From positions 3,534,001 through 3,598,000 of the forward strand of contig JAPFFF010000012.1 of assembly GCA_039105265.1 (NCBI GenBank): a DNA stretch of 64,000 nucleotides, written 5' to 3'. Made by a program: the position numbers and the translations under genes. Source of the stretch: Tritrichomonas musculus. Taxonomy: Eukaryota; Parabasalia; Tritrichomonadida; Tritrichomonadidae. This document shows, piece by piece, positions 22,501 to 29,718 of the stretch (positions are counted from its first letter, which is position 1; each line of letters starts with the position of its first letter). The notes beneath the pieces are model-generated. The model made no database searches and was not told where the DNA came from. It was given only the letters and a program-made list of their open reading frames with translations.

Positions 22501-23333
22501 GAACAATATCAAATAACGATGGTTTTGTAAAAGAGTTTGATTATATGTTTGACTATGATGGTGATATTACTCCAGATGGAGATGTTAATGTCGCTTTTGA
22601 AATCGATGGAACCACTTATTACTTAACTTATTATAAAAGTGATAGTAATGGTCTGTGCTTTTATATCGATAACGGGGAAGACTATTTCGATACCAAATTA
22701 ATATCAGCGGAAAGAATATTGAAACAAGATACAATAGCATTGAAAAGTGAGATTCCTGAACCTGTTGATTTGACCAATTATGCTACTATGAGTGATCTCG
22801 ATGGATATGCGTTGAAGAGTGAGTTGAATAAATATGCTAAATCTCATCAAGATCTAGCCAAGTTAGTAGGTGATAATGTCGCTAAAATCGTAACAATGAC
22901 CAATCAGATATCAAATCTACAACATGAGAATGAATCATTAAGAGCTAAGTTAGACGCGTTGATGAATAAATTAACACGAATCAAGTACACATTCAGTGTA
23001 GCGAATAGTAATATCATTCGTTATCAATTCGAGAAACAACTTGACGAATATGATGGAACACTCTATTTGACTTATAACGAAACCAGAGATAATGTTACCA
23101 GTGTAAACGAAATCAAAATCAGTATATCATTCAACGTTAATAATTCACCTAAGTTTGAATATCAATGTGAACCAACTAAGATCTGGTTAAACAATATTGA
23201 ATTTCCATTAAGTGGTAGCAATTTCGTGATCAATGCAACAGCTAATTACATAATGATTAACTCGACATTCTTTACATCAAATGGTATCTTACTTGAAGAT
23301 AACACTAAGAATGTAATACATTCATTGGCGTAA
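16530..23333 (+). CDS. Giant 2267-aa fibre-like protein with internal duplication
   Basis: The product begins MLNKMITP; the second ATG at 16542 is an equally good start. A block of about 350 residues occurs twice. Copy A runs from about residue 72 (ESDQLYLYKPS) to about 370 (QQFYEVKPDP..SSKI). Copy B runs from about 1237 (ESDVYYFYRPS) to about 1560 (QQFYEVSPNP..SSKI). Shared words include WSLIWDGHSW/WSLTWDGNKW. A glycine/alanine-rich hydrophobic stretch lies near 1620-1655. The C-terminus has a heptad-like coiled coil (about 2125-2155, LQHENESLRAKLDALMNKL) followed by a beta-rich tail, typical of trimeric fibres. A related protein occurs in element 2 (58970-62491). A virion attachment fibre is likely but unproven. 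Confidence 0.7.
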   Translation: MLNKMITPLAVRAMALKDRGYKIKVRDDELKITKDSKVDDVRINCIYTKNEIDELIKNTKSEINDNSLFELRESDQLYLYKPSLITQSSKYYEMIWNIDSLISELRKTNPNYEIPLQLEFEFKDYLFGHTWSLIWDGHSWTGNNVVNLSFNKQSTVRNNNGSPAIVVRHNDYIAKWIRCFVDTVKDSDNYATILSKYVTNWRVMYADGTIINVSDDNVKLGESPHYDNIDVQQFGVKVSNDVSSKNMLYVLADININGYVTPLKWDLNITTPINLHYLNTRDNNPVIESFTYIREVKHSNKSIPEEHNNKDIHIYIEKEYFEQKPDTADETYNPFDIMITQQFYEVKPDPRECTTITTDNNIYSSKIIWADNIMTMRRDLNVVGGTVDVLAYDYSVLRAIINGIQEQLRLQAAYNEYIDSIRKGLAIASDIITILSGAVNMVKDLSTLSMTGENMNINTYRTEDFTFPGMGGPNDDYPGGKQPISGKFLLDMDTSAAGQVLKRFIPTQTEIPAATSSLTATDLVLNAMNSLTQIGTTTTTLIAGGLTLDRVPEMIDGVRVIQQSIQTITDSVRELRRRWREHRDNTIVDHTVENTDSLELGDANEMELDDETPTTRLTHDTTTNAGTGFGDHNLESLSDLTDEELLALNSSDVHVDQIGNDLILITSITTGEVVYIRRRDHVQSITTPERIRFDSRRRVDTTSTWSYDGRTALEIEQMLLSDRILFENTHPELQFVRNSDVDTGVDWTEVRDSSGRTVTIIDVTMLTRTSVDGDGISIHGVNSAGQINNHGSSVNVNSDGIHVNDDTRELIANEYNVVVVNHELTPTDDADVVIPGTTITLGDIEQMDWFQRHRLANEIHGLRFRDSRSELGSTNNDDHTEVVYKNNVIGVIDRRHINQVTINDNQITLTNPDNQLTLTDHDIQWMRDHDEQHRSTLRGFISNINNRLEEINMDMEWLLDHPSLTDRYVVCRGSRILVPIVDAVLYIPRSIRKASAYSLEGESIPNKLSLQPLIDWCKSTESDISIPDDSNEAVSLNSCVNICKTFRDTIKGPLELLSYKIQEVESNQPSTSGDSEFDTVDGYPAYYVKHSDITTYEPTSTDSVQDPVIIMKISLPSELKSRFTTTVDVFKIHMRNLLILDWQGNVLNDFIISFDNGKFICPELTHNKARDCYTYSTRERDDPEIMFDKDLNIEPYSWYLNGDMTIHNLLNDDSLVSRKPVIKCDIIDAKNALRLQESDVYYFYRPSMITYDEHVKYMDTFGDEILEYECECYKMIYKIPSTYEIPTNLTFKFSEYCFGNKWSLTWDGNKWIGDDIQGRFQSKIISKCQKRDPKPDNYGSTGCIIAVKRDTLNSRAIHETNSKGLAYSLLRTCMRDDGGVYEPYIKFKDGSVVNGSDYSLSIGFTSADSSVKLDGYDLASVSCTIGNYSTSKLNISDIEQLYLDLVLPGQELVNRLSFTIDGDEVHRSGSNDNGYVDLKGALDTVDRIGYVWSMRSKNDTGRDITLYLRHDYTDPIDEVNWDPSTNAFEYIIKQQFYEVSPNPNASTTLYTDFNITSSKIITADNITTMRSDLNLVTNNVDIVSYDVKEVKSKVDALSSEMVDQQSKTKYLQKEVDKIDMKANVGIALGVAGCVLGATGLGVAGKALSFASKGVANTVGRELVNTVTKVSDVGADVVTDMAGKLVDELPDIGADIFFGDMVSVPVSRMMKSRTVLSNTDKLNKIIEWCDQEYVPVEDMTFTDELDDPSKVAMTLTSTMDMCKRFRHTMKPMIKTLAQTMQLSRDDVIDIVGKIDGIDKNIQLVAEDIITDGSIRVKLMVRTISEFNDVDYDEQYVSLTITNGVISEYVGTDTFPSATMDDSSTQITILNPQHVQVTGITIKENTLIRHLEFTTNDIAYTCDVDALQKKIDSLHDQLEQNDKSLATTLNEFPTVDEVNTALDTVKNESDSKYRNKNDLIYKDAVDVPFENVQDSSGSWEVKIKLISGIRLVGTISNNDGFVKEFDYMFDYDGDITPDGDVNVAFEIDGTTYYLTYYKSDSNGLCFYIDNGEDYFDTKLISAERILKQDTIALKSEIPEPVDLTNYATMSDLDGYALKSELNKYAKSHQDLAKLVGDNVAKIVTMTNQISNLQHENESLRAKLDALMNKLTRIKYTFSVANSNIIRYQFEKQLDEYDGTLYLTYNETRDNVTSVNEIKISISFNVNNSPKFEYQCEPTKIWLNNIEFPLSGSNFVINATANYIMINSTFFTSNGILLEDNTKNVIHSLA

Positions 23334-23388
23334 CCAAAAATAGATGAATCGTTATTTTTGAACTCATCCGCCACCGATTCGCTGTCGC

Positions 23389-23916
23389 TCATACGACTAC
23401 ATACTTCAGACATAAGTGATATACATTGACGAGATCGTTGAACTCTTTGTTATAGACTTGTTTGAAGTCAGTGACTATCTCACCAGACTCAGTAACGATC
23501 TTAATAGCATCGATCTTCTGTATTGGTGATACTTTCGCGACACAACATCCAGGATTATCATCAGTGTATATCTCAACATCACCACCTGTAACTGATTTGA
23601 TGATTGATGCTAGATCTTGTTGTGGAACGATGATAGTATGTTTACTGATGAGATTACTGATCAGAGCTTTATCTTGATCGAGTAGTATCTTCGCGTATGT
23701 TTCTAGAATGAGTGATCGGACATCAACTTTCTCTAACTCCGTTGACGGTGCATCATTAAATGTAATATCACGAGTGATAACTATATCTTCTTTACCATCA
23801 TCACGTTTATTGATGAAGATGTTGTTATTGATATTGTTATTGGATTGCGATGCTGATGTCGGTTCGAGTGAAACATTTGCATTGACTCCAGTGTTGAGTG
23901 ACCTCTTCTTAATCAT
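23389..23916 (-). CDS. Conserved 175-aa protein of unknown function, fibre-gene neighbour
   Basis: The N-terminal 45 residues are S/N-rich and disordered. The C-terminal half (about 80-175) has the pattern IIVPQQDLASIIKSVTG..VEIYTDD..GCCVAKVSPIQKIDAIKIV..KYVVV. The same pattern is seen in the 168-aa protein of element 2 at 58467-58973 (LVCNTTSLMNMIKLLTD..VELVLDE..CNSCCSSDKLIYISKILI..SLKICV). In both elements this gene is tail-to-tail with the fibre-like gene, so the two proteins probably act together, perhaps in fibre assembly or attachment (inference). Family unknown. Confidence 0.65.
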   Translation of the reverse strand: MIKKRSLNTGVNANVSLEPTSASQSNNNINNNIFINKRDDGKEDIVITRDITFNDAPSTELEKVDVRSLILETYAKILLDQDKALISNLISKHTIIVPQQDLASIIKSVTGGDVEIYTDDNPGCCVAKVSPIQKIDAIKIVTESGEIVTDFKQVYNKEFNDLVNVYHLCLKYVVV

Positions 23917-24011
23917 TTATATTACAGTAAAATACGTGGAATCCGTTGATCAATACCCAAAGGGATAGTCCGTCTAGCGGATTTGACTTCGTCAGAGATT
24001 TGCATAGCAAA

Positions 24012-24200
24012 TCAATACGAGTTAACATCATCTTTATAGAGTATCAACTGTTTAGCATTGACGCATCTACATGATTGATCAATCGCTACTAGATTCTCTT
24101 TCTTGTGAGTTGGTGGATGACGATATTCGGGTTTCGTTATCGGTGGAGTCGGCGTCGTGTGTTGTTTATGAGACATTACTTGAACTGATTTACCGGACAT
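24012..24200 (-). CDS. Small proline/histidine-rich protein
   Basis: This short product (62 aa from MSGKSVQV) is rich in T, P, H and K (HTTPTPPITKPEYRHPPTHK). A cysteine pair (SCRC) lies near the C-terminus. An in-frame ATG lies further upstream at 24224, but TATTTTT sits between the two starts, favouring the inner one. It is in line with the HNH and capsid genes on the same strand. Family unknown. Confidence 0.45.
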   Translation of the reverse strand: MSGKSVQVMSHKQHTTPTPPITKPEYRHPPTHKKENLVAIDQSCRCVNAKQLILYKDDVNSY

Positions 24201-24229
24201 TTTCATGAAAAATAAACAAACCATTCGAT

Positions 24230-24775
24230 TTAGATGAATTCACGTCGAAGTCCACGAATACCGATATTATGAAGCTTATGATTAATATCCCATAGTTTAA
24301 CTTTATTCTCTTTAGTGACTCTGATTTTACGATATTGTTCGCCGTTATCGAACCATACTTCACCATCTTGATCCATGAAATAACCTTCAAACTCCCATCC
24401 CTTGTATAATATGATCGGTACTACATCAATTGGTAACTCGTCAACATACTCGAATTTGATATCTCCCCAACCAGTTCGATTGAGATCATTCATTCTACGA
24501 GTTTTCCAACATAGATTCTCGACATGATAATCGGTTCTGATTCGATTACGATGTTCGACTTCGACTTTGTTTTCAGGATCGTCATTCTCGATCCATTGTA
24601 AAGCTATGACAATGTGTTTGTAATATAAGCGACCATTGAGTTTGATTTGAATATACTTAGACTTTTGTTGTTCTCTTTCACTGATGATATAACCATTACT
24701 CTTACGTCTGATCTGATATGGATAGTCAGTATTGATTTCGTAATCATTGTCGACTTTCAATGTCTCCCAACTCAT
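24230..24775 (-). CDS. HNH-type nuclease-like protein with NUMOD4-like N-terminus
   Basis: The 181-aa product resembles bacteriophage-type HNH homing endonucleases. Residues 10-65 resemble a NUMOD4-like DNA-binding module (INTDYPYQIRRKSNGYI..KYIQIKLNGRLYYKHI). Residues 70-95 hold the HNH core (VEVEHRNRIRTDYHVENLCW, with H75 and N87). The C-terminal part (QYRKIRVTKENKVKLWDINH) repeats a strand pattern found again in the element 2 protein at 63574-64000. Such proteins cut or nick DNA, and in viruses they help selfish spread or replication. It lies upstream of the small 62-aa gene and downstream of the capsid gene, with TATTTTT 12 nt before the ATG. Confidence 0.75.
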   Translation of the reverse strand: MSWETLKVDNDYEINTDYPYQIRRKSNGYIISEREQQKSKYIQIKLNGRLYYKHIVIALQWIENDDPENKVEVEHRNRIRTDYHVENLCWKTRRMNDLNRTGWGDIKFEYVDELPIDVVPIILYKGWEFEGYFMDQDGEVWFDNGEQYRKIRVTKENKVKLWDINHKLHNIGIRGLRREFI

Positions 24776-24826
24776 TTGAATTCATAGAAAAATAATCGAT
24801 TAAATATAGAATGACCGTAATTTCAT

Positions 24827-26413
24827 TTAACGACTCGTTACGTCATACTGTCCGATTTCAATAACGGGCGGCATACCATTTGGTTGAACATGAATGGATA
24901 TGACAGTATCTTGTAACAATCCCATAATTGGAGGTGGTTTTGGACTGGCAGCAGCATAGAAACTATCTTCTGGAAGATCACAAACGATTTCGTAAGTGAT
25001 TGGTGTATTACTGGTTTGACCTTGTTGGAATGTGTTATCGGTTTCAGTTGGAAGTCCGATAAAGAATGATGTAGTATCGTAACTAAAGTGTCTACGTGGT
25101 ACATTCGGTTCTTCATCTTCAGTTCTGACGTACAACAATGATTGAACCACCTCTTTGTTGAACCCTGTTTGTTCACCGTTAACGTTCATAGCGTTCTGAC
25201 ATAGTTCGATGAACATTGGATCAGTACCATCAGTCGCGAATGGAATAGTTGGAACGACACCATAACCACCACATCGTAACTGGAAGTTCGTAAACTTAGG
25301 GTTCTTGAATACAGTGTGATGAGTTGATTCTAATGGGAATAAGAAGAAGATTGAATCGACAAATCTTGGAGTAATGGTTTGAGTGGTTGATCCATGACCG
25401 TTACCGAGACTCTTACTCATAGTCGTGAATGTCAATATCTGAGTTGGAAAGATGAGTTCTTGTTGAGTGTATCGTTGAACGAGTGATTGATATATATCAT
25501 TATCGATACCAAAGTTGGGGATGACACTATACGCTTTATCAATCTCATAATTACGTTCAACTGTTATTCTACGAAGATCTGATTTTAATGTTGGATCTTC
25601 TATATCATTAAACATATATGCAGCATCACCGATTTGAACGAATTCAGATGTTATACCCTCCATTTTGAACTCTCTGTAGTTACCAATATCAGCAATCAAC
25701 TCTTTAGATGGACCAACTGGACACCAAACCAAACCCTGTGTACCGAACATAACTTTGAGTTCGAATTTGCCAGCGAAAGCGGGTAGATACTTAATGTTAC
25801 TGAGTGGTAAGAATCGGCGTAAATCGATCTTCAATGGTATGGTAACTTCATATATATCAGTTTCGGTAACAAGTTCTACGAACTCACCACAATGAGCTAT
25901 ATTAAATTTACGATTATATATATCTTTATGACGAACTTTAGAGTAGATATCGGATCGTTTAGAAGCTTCATTAGCACCACACGCTGTCAAGAATGACTCT
26001 TCTGGACCAAAGTTTTGAGTGTATATGGAGATACCGTTAGAGAGGATCTCATATTTTTCGACTGAATCCATAGCGTCTTTGAATCCAACCCATAATGTAT
26101 TGAAATCATGACCATTTATTTTTTTCAGTGGACTGTTAATTGGATCACTCATGACTATTGTAATCTTCATCTGCGCTTTGATGAATCCGTTATAGATATC
26201 AGCTGTGTTATCACATGTCGGACTGATAATGAATGTCGTGAATGAACCAGCATGAATAGGTGCTGATGGACTGTACGAAGCTTGCGCATCGATAACGTAC
26301 TTCTTGTTAGTGTCTGACATGGCTATAGCATTATCGACTATGTCGAAATAACTAGCCACTTGAGTATTTACTTCGGCTGATGTCTTGTGAAAGACTTCGT
26401 TGTTGAATGTCAT
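24827..26413 (-). CDS. Candidate major capsid protein, double jelly-roll type
   Basis: The 528-aa product has the size expected for a Polinton major capsid protein. Its beta-rich pattern without enzyme motifs fits two jelly-rolls, with segments such as APIHAGSFTTFIISP near the N-terminus and a proline-rich end. It sits in a run of same-strand genes with the packaging ATPase and integrase, which is the usual virion-gene neighbourhood of Polintons. The assignment rests on size, composition and position rather than on a residue motif. TATTTTT lies 11 nt before the ATG at 26413. Confidence 0.65.
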   Translation of the reverse strand: MTFNNEVFHKTSAEVNTQVASYFDIVDNAIAMSDTNKKYVIDAQASYSPSAPIHAGSFTTFIISPTCDNTADIYNGFIKAQMKITIVMSDPINSPLKKINGHDFNTLWVGFKDAMDSVEKYEILSNGISIYTQNFGPEESFLTACGANEASKRSDIYSKVRHKDIYNRKFNIAHCGEFVELVTETDIYEVTIPLKIDLRRFLPLSNIKYLPAFAGKFELKVMFGTQGLVWCPVGPSKELIADIGNYREFKMEGITSEFVQIGDAAYMFNDIEDPTLKSDLRRITVERNYEIDKAYSVIPNFGIDNDIYQSLVQRYTQQELIFPTQILTFTTMSKSLGNGHGSTTQTITPRFVDSIFFLFPLESTHHTVFKNPKFTNFQLRCGGYGVVPTIPFATDGTDPMFIELCQNAMNVNGEQTGFNKEVVQSLLYVRTEDEEPNVPRRHFSYDTTSFFIGLPTETDNTFQQGQTSNTPITYEIVCDLPEDSFYAAASPKPPPIMGLLQDTVISIHVQPNGMPPVIEIGQYDVTSR

Positions 26414-26458
26414 TTACTTGACAGAAAAATATGATGGTTTAAGTCGACGGATTCATAC

Positions 26459-27064
26459 TTAGCGTCGTATACGTGATCGAAATATGGGTTGTTCAATGAC
26501 TGGTTCAGGTTCAGGTTCAACTGATTCAGGTTCAACTGGTTGTGGTGCAACTGGTTTCGATTCAACTGGTTCGGATTCAACTGACTCTGGAAACATTTCA
26601 GGTACATATCGACTACGAATACGCGATTTCGATAACTCTTTGTTGACGACATGTTTGATATACTGTTTCTGCTCTTTCTTGAATCTATCATTGCGGATCT
26701 CTTCACCGAGATTACGTAACTGTTCGAGTATTTCGAGATTAATCGTTGAATCTGGTCTAGTTGATGGTATAGTACTACTAGATGTTCGCGGTCTACGTTG
26801 TTTGATTACAGGTGGTGGTGTTGATTCAGTTTCAGACTCGACATCGTTAGTAACATCGACAGACTGTTTATCAACATCGACATCGACAGACTGTTTATCA
26901 ACATCGTTATTGGTTTGATCTACTAATTTAGTCTCCCTCAACTTGACTATATATTTACCTTCTTTTTTAGTCGGAAACACTTCATATTCAGGATCTTCAA
27001 TCCCTTGCAACCATCGTTGAATGATTTGATTTCGTTTCACTCCACGTACGTACTTAGAACTCAT
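26459..27064 (-). CDS. Low-complexity protein with P/E/V repeats
   Basis: The 201-aa product has a basic N-terminal part (SSKYVRGVKRNQIIQRWLQG). A duplicated DVDKQSVDV segment follows near residues 55-75, then a helical middle. The tail is a long (P/S)-V-E repeat (ESEPVESKPVAPQPVEPE and on) with a final basic RSRIRR. Repeats of this kind are typical of flexible virion or linker proteins. It lies just upstream of the candidate capsid gene on the same strand, with TATTTTT 11 nt before its ATG, so it may be a capsid-associated protein. Family unknown. Confidence 0.55.
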   Translation of the reverse strand: MSSKYVRGVKRNQIIQRWLQGIEDPEYEVFPTKKEGKYIVKLRETKLVDQTNNDVDKQSVDVDVDKQSVDVTNDVESETESTPPPVIKQRRPRTSSSTIPSTRPDSTINLEILEQLRNLGEEIRNDRFKKEQKQYIKHVVNKELSKSRIRSRYVPEMFPESVESEPVESKPVAPQPVEPESVEPEPEPVIEQPIFRSRIRR

Positions 27065-27098
27065 TTGATTTTAACAAAAATATCATCACTGACAATAC

Positions 27099-27302
27099 TC
27101 ACTTACGTTTGTTTTTACGAGTTTTGGATTTGCGTTTACTAGTTTTGATATATGGTACGGTTACGTCATGAGTATTAGTGTTATCGTGATATCGTGTTGG
27201 TAATGATCGCGGTCTAGTGACTTCGTTATACATAGTACCAGGTCCAGATACGATAACAGAATTACTCGATCTATACGCATTTGTTCGATCTATGCCACTC
27301 AT
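27099..27302 (-). CDS. Small basic 67-aa protein
   Basis: The product starts MSGIDRTNAYRSS and ends in a very basic tail (KTSKRKSKTRKNKRK). Small proteins with arginine/lysine tails in such gene clusters often bind packaged DNA, as in adenovirus core proteins, but there is no motif to prove it. It lies between the 134-aa and 201-aa genes on the same strand. No TATTTTT is present before its ATG, which follows CATAA. Confidence 0.5.
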   Translation of the reverse strand: MSGIDRTNAYRSSNSVIVSGPGTMYNEVTRPRSLPTRYHDNTNTHDVTVPYIKTSKRKSKTRKNKRK

Positions 27303-27312
27303 TTATGATCCG

Positions 27313-27717
27313 TTAAATCCCCCGAAATGGAACGAATTTATGAGGTTTCTTTCGTGAATCAGCTGCAGCTTGTGCTGTTGATGATCCACCTTGTTTTAAT
27401 TCGCCACGCGCGAACTGTTCACTGATCTTCACGAGCTTGTCTTTGACCGACCCCTTTGGCATGTGACTGAATATGTTTGCACCTGCTGATGTAATAGCAC
27501 CTAACGTTGGATTGAATGCAGTAGCGAATGGTGTTATCGCATGTAACATAGTACCGATAGCTTTCGGATTATTCATAGCGAAGTTTTTAGCACCGATCAA
27601 CCCCTTTTTGGTCGCATTCCATACTCTATGAGCGACGTTTTTAGCACCGATGAGCCCCTGATGGACATCACTTTTAAGTCTATTCCAACCGCTTGTAACG
27701 AAACTCTTGAATCCCAT
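27313..27717 (-). CDS. 134-aa protein with repeated GLIGAKN motif
   Basis: The N-terminal half is an amphipathic, basic helix region with two copies of GLIGAKN (VHQGLIGAKNVAHRVWNATKK, then GLIGAKNFAMNN). A hydrophobic glycine/alanine-rich middle follows (IGTMLHAITPFATAFNPTLGAITSAGANIF), then a hydrophilic tail. Amphipathic plus hydrophobic structure recalls membrane-active capsid-interior proteins such as adenovirus protein VI, but that is a guess from composition. It is encoded between the ATPase and the small basic gene. Confidence 0.55.
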   Translation of the reverse strand: MGFKSFVTSGWNRLKSDVHQGLIGAKNVAHRVWNATKKGLIGAKNFAMNNPKAIGTMLHAITPFATAFNPTLGAITSAGANIFSHMPKGSVKDKLVKISEQFARGELKQGGSSTAQAAADSRKKPHKFVPFRGI

Positions 27718-27745
27718 GATTTATTAATCATAAAAACAAACCAAT

Positions 27746-28597
27746 TTATTGTTCAAAGTGTGATTCGTTGGCAGTGATATTGATGATAAACCGATCATGT
27801 TGACCCTTATGATTTAGATATTCGATTGTCGTTGACTTGGTATCGAGATTGTTTGGAGTCTGTTGTAACATCGATGTGAAATCTTCTTTACTGAAACCGC
27901 TATAGCATATGATATCAGTGGCCAATCGTTTAACATTCAGATGAACGAATCGTAATGTTTGAACAGCTATGATACAAGTCAGATTGAAGTGTCTCGTTTT
28001 CGTTAGTAACCGACATAGTTCACTGTTACCGTTCTTCAGTAACGGGGATCCAGCAGCGTCATCTAATACGAGTAACGTGTTGAACGGATACGATGCGGTC
28101 TGATACTGAACTAACTTGGATGCTATATATGCTATTCGATCTTCGATTTCCATTAACGAGTGTTTCTGGATGATTCTAGCCATTTCTTCATTAGTTTCAA
28201 CCATTTTGGATAGCACATGTTTGACCATCGCATAGTATTTGAGTTTACGTCGTAGATGTCGTTTAAGATATGGAAGTAGATTCTCTTCTTTGATGTAATC
28301 GATAGGGGTCTTCACATTCTTGGATAGTACTTCAGCTGTTTTATCGAGTTTACCAGACGTGGAACAGAATATGATCTTACTGTAATACGGTTTCGAGAAT
28401 AGTCGTTCAGTTATCATGATGTGTCGCCAGATCCAAAACGATTTACCAGCTCCCATCTTACCGATTAGAAAGTAGATACCATTTGACGAGAATGGATATT
28501 CAGGAGCGAGTGGTTTAATCAACGCCATTTCGATATCATGTTGATTCTTACGTAATGTGTCTTCGATTAGATCTTCAACTTTCTTGATTTGAGTCAT
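27746..28597 (-). CDS. Packaging ATPase (FtsK/HerA, A32-like)
   Basis: The 283-aa product has a P-loop near its N-terminus (Walker A GKMGAGKS, residues 46-53). The Walker B strand is LLVLDD (175-180), followed by a conserved threonine/arginine region (LTKTRH) and a glutamine sensor-like segment (CIIAVQTLR). These mark the A32-like DNA-packaging ATPases of Polintons, virophages and large DNA viruses, which pump the genome into the capsid. It is next to the integrase (11 bp apart), same strand. The ATG follows TATAA and lacks the TATTTTT motif. Confidence 0.9.
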   Translation of the reverse strand: MTQIKKVEDLIEDTLRKNQHDIEMALIKPLAPEYPFSSNGIYFLIGKMGAGKSFWIWRHIMITERLFSKPYYSKIIFCSTSGKLDKTAEVLSKNVKTPIDYIKEENLLPYLKRHLRRKLKYYAMVKHVLSKMVETNEEMARIIQKHSLMEIEDRIAYIASKLVQYQTASYPFNTLLVLDDAAGSPLLKNGNSELCRLLTKTRHFNLTCIIAVQTLRFVHLNVKRLATDIICYSGFSKEDFTSMLQQTPNNLDTKSTTIEYLNHKGQHDRFIINITANESHFEQ

Positions 28598-28607
28598 TTA
28601 TAGTAAG

Positions 28608-29708
28608 TTAAATGAACTTTCTTATTTGGTCGGGGATGGTATTTTGATTCATCCAGTATTGACGTTCCATTGTCGATAATTTAGTTGGATGACCTTCACG
28701 TAGATATTTCGATTTGATAGTATCTTTAACGGTTGAATCTTCATATGTGATCGTATATGTATCTCTCTTCTTGTTATAAGATCGAATCTCTTTAACGATA
28801 CCGCGTTTACCATCTTTGATTGTTGTCGCTAGTGGAACGTTATCGGATGACTTCACGAGTTTATATCCCGGTACAGTATCTACAGATCCATCGATAGATC
28901 GAATTAGAAACTGATTACCATCTTTGGAATCGACGACGTAAGACTCTTTAGATAGATTCGAACGACGTTTCGTTAATGGACTCTTATCAAGAACTACTCT
29001 AACTAGATCACCAGGTTTGAAATGATATGGATTTACTTGACGTTCCATCTTATCGATATACTCTAACTCATCTTCATCTGTTATCTCATTCGGAGATTTA
29101 TAATTAAGAGATCGATGTGGCATATCGTTATAGGATTCTACTAATGATAGTATATCAGTGTTTGGTTCATTAGCTTTCATATCACGAATGGTTCTCATGA
29201 ATCTATTAATGATACCGAGTTTGTTATGATCGTTATCGGTCGTTGTTGTATATACAATATCATGTTCTCTCATGAAATCGAGTACGGATTTCGATAAGTA
29301 TGATGCATCTTCATCTGATATGATAGACTTACACTCAGGTTCTGATTTGATGAACTCGGTTAATGATTTCAACACTTGTTTAGCACCTTTATTGATCATC
29401 TCATACGCATATGCTTTACGTGTGTTAACGTTAATGAACATCAAATAGTCTGGGTCACCAATACCTGTTGTCGACTTCGCGCCGCCAATGAACGTATCCA
29501 TTTGAAACGCATGTTGAATCTTCGAATAGATATGCATGAACTTTGGTGGCGGAATATGTTGATCATGAACGACTTTGTTTTGAAGATAGTCTTTAGCTTC
29601 ATCATCCGTGAAACCATATCTATTAGCGATTCTCTTGAATTTCGATAACGTATTGGTTGGATACTTAGAATAAACTTCATCAATGGTCTTGAACTTGATT
29701 CGGCTCAT
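28608..29708 (-). CDS. Retroviral-type (rve) integrase of Polinton element 1
   Basis: The 366-aa product contains an rve/RNase H-like integrase core at about residues 90-215 (for example DYLMFINVNTRKAYAYEM, then IISDEDASY, then NKLGIINRFMRTIRD). A C-terminal SH3-like DNA-binding part follows (PGDLVRVVLDKSPLTKRRSN, residues about 240-300). The integrase inserts the element into host DNA, producing the short target duplication seen at the ends. It is the neighbour of the ATPase and the unknown 441-aa gene in the right block. The element 2 homologue is at 56320-58188. Confidence 0.85.
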   Translation of the reverse strand: MSRIKFKTIDEVYSKYPTNTLSKFKRIANRYGFTDDEAKDYLQNKVVHDQHIPPPKFMHIYSKIQHAFQMDTFIGGAKSTTGIGDPDYLMFINVNTRKAYAYEMINKGAKQVLKSLTEFIKSEPECKSIISDEDASYLSKSVLDFMREHDIVYTTTTDNDHNKLGIINRFMRTIRDMKANEPNTDILSLVESYNDMPHRSLNYKSPNEITDEDELEYIDKMERQVNPYHFKPGDLVRVVLDKSPLTKRRSNLSKESYVVDSKDGNQFLIRSIDGSVDTVPGYKLVKSSDNVPLATTIKDGKRGIVKEIRSYNKKRDTYTITYEDSTVKDTIKSKYLREGHPTKLSTMERQYWMNQNTIPDQIRKFI

Positions 29709-29718
29709 TTATAGCGGA

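Noticed and set aside
26484-26918. A serine/glycine/threonine-rich frame of 144 codons on the plus strand.
   Set aside because: It is the mirror of the repeat-rich 201-aa minus-strand gene, which fits the gene block and has an upstream TATTTTT motif.
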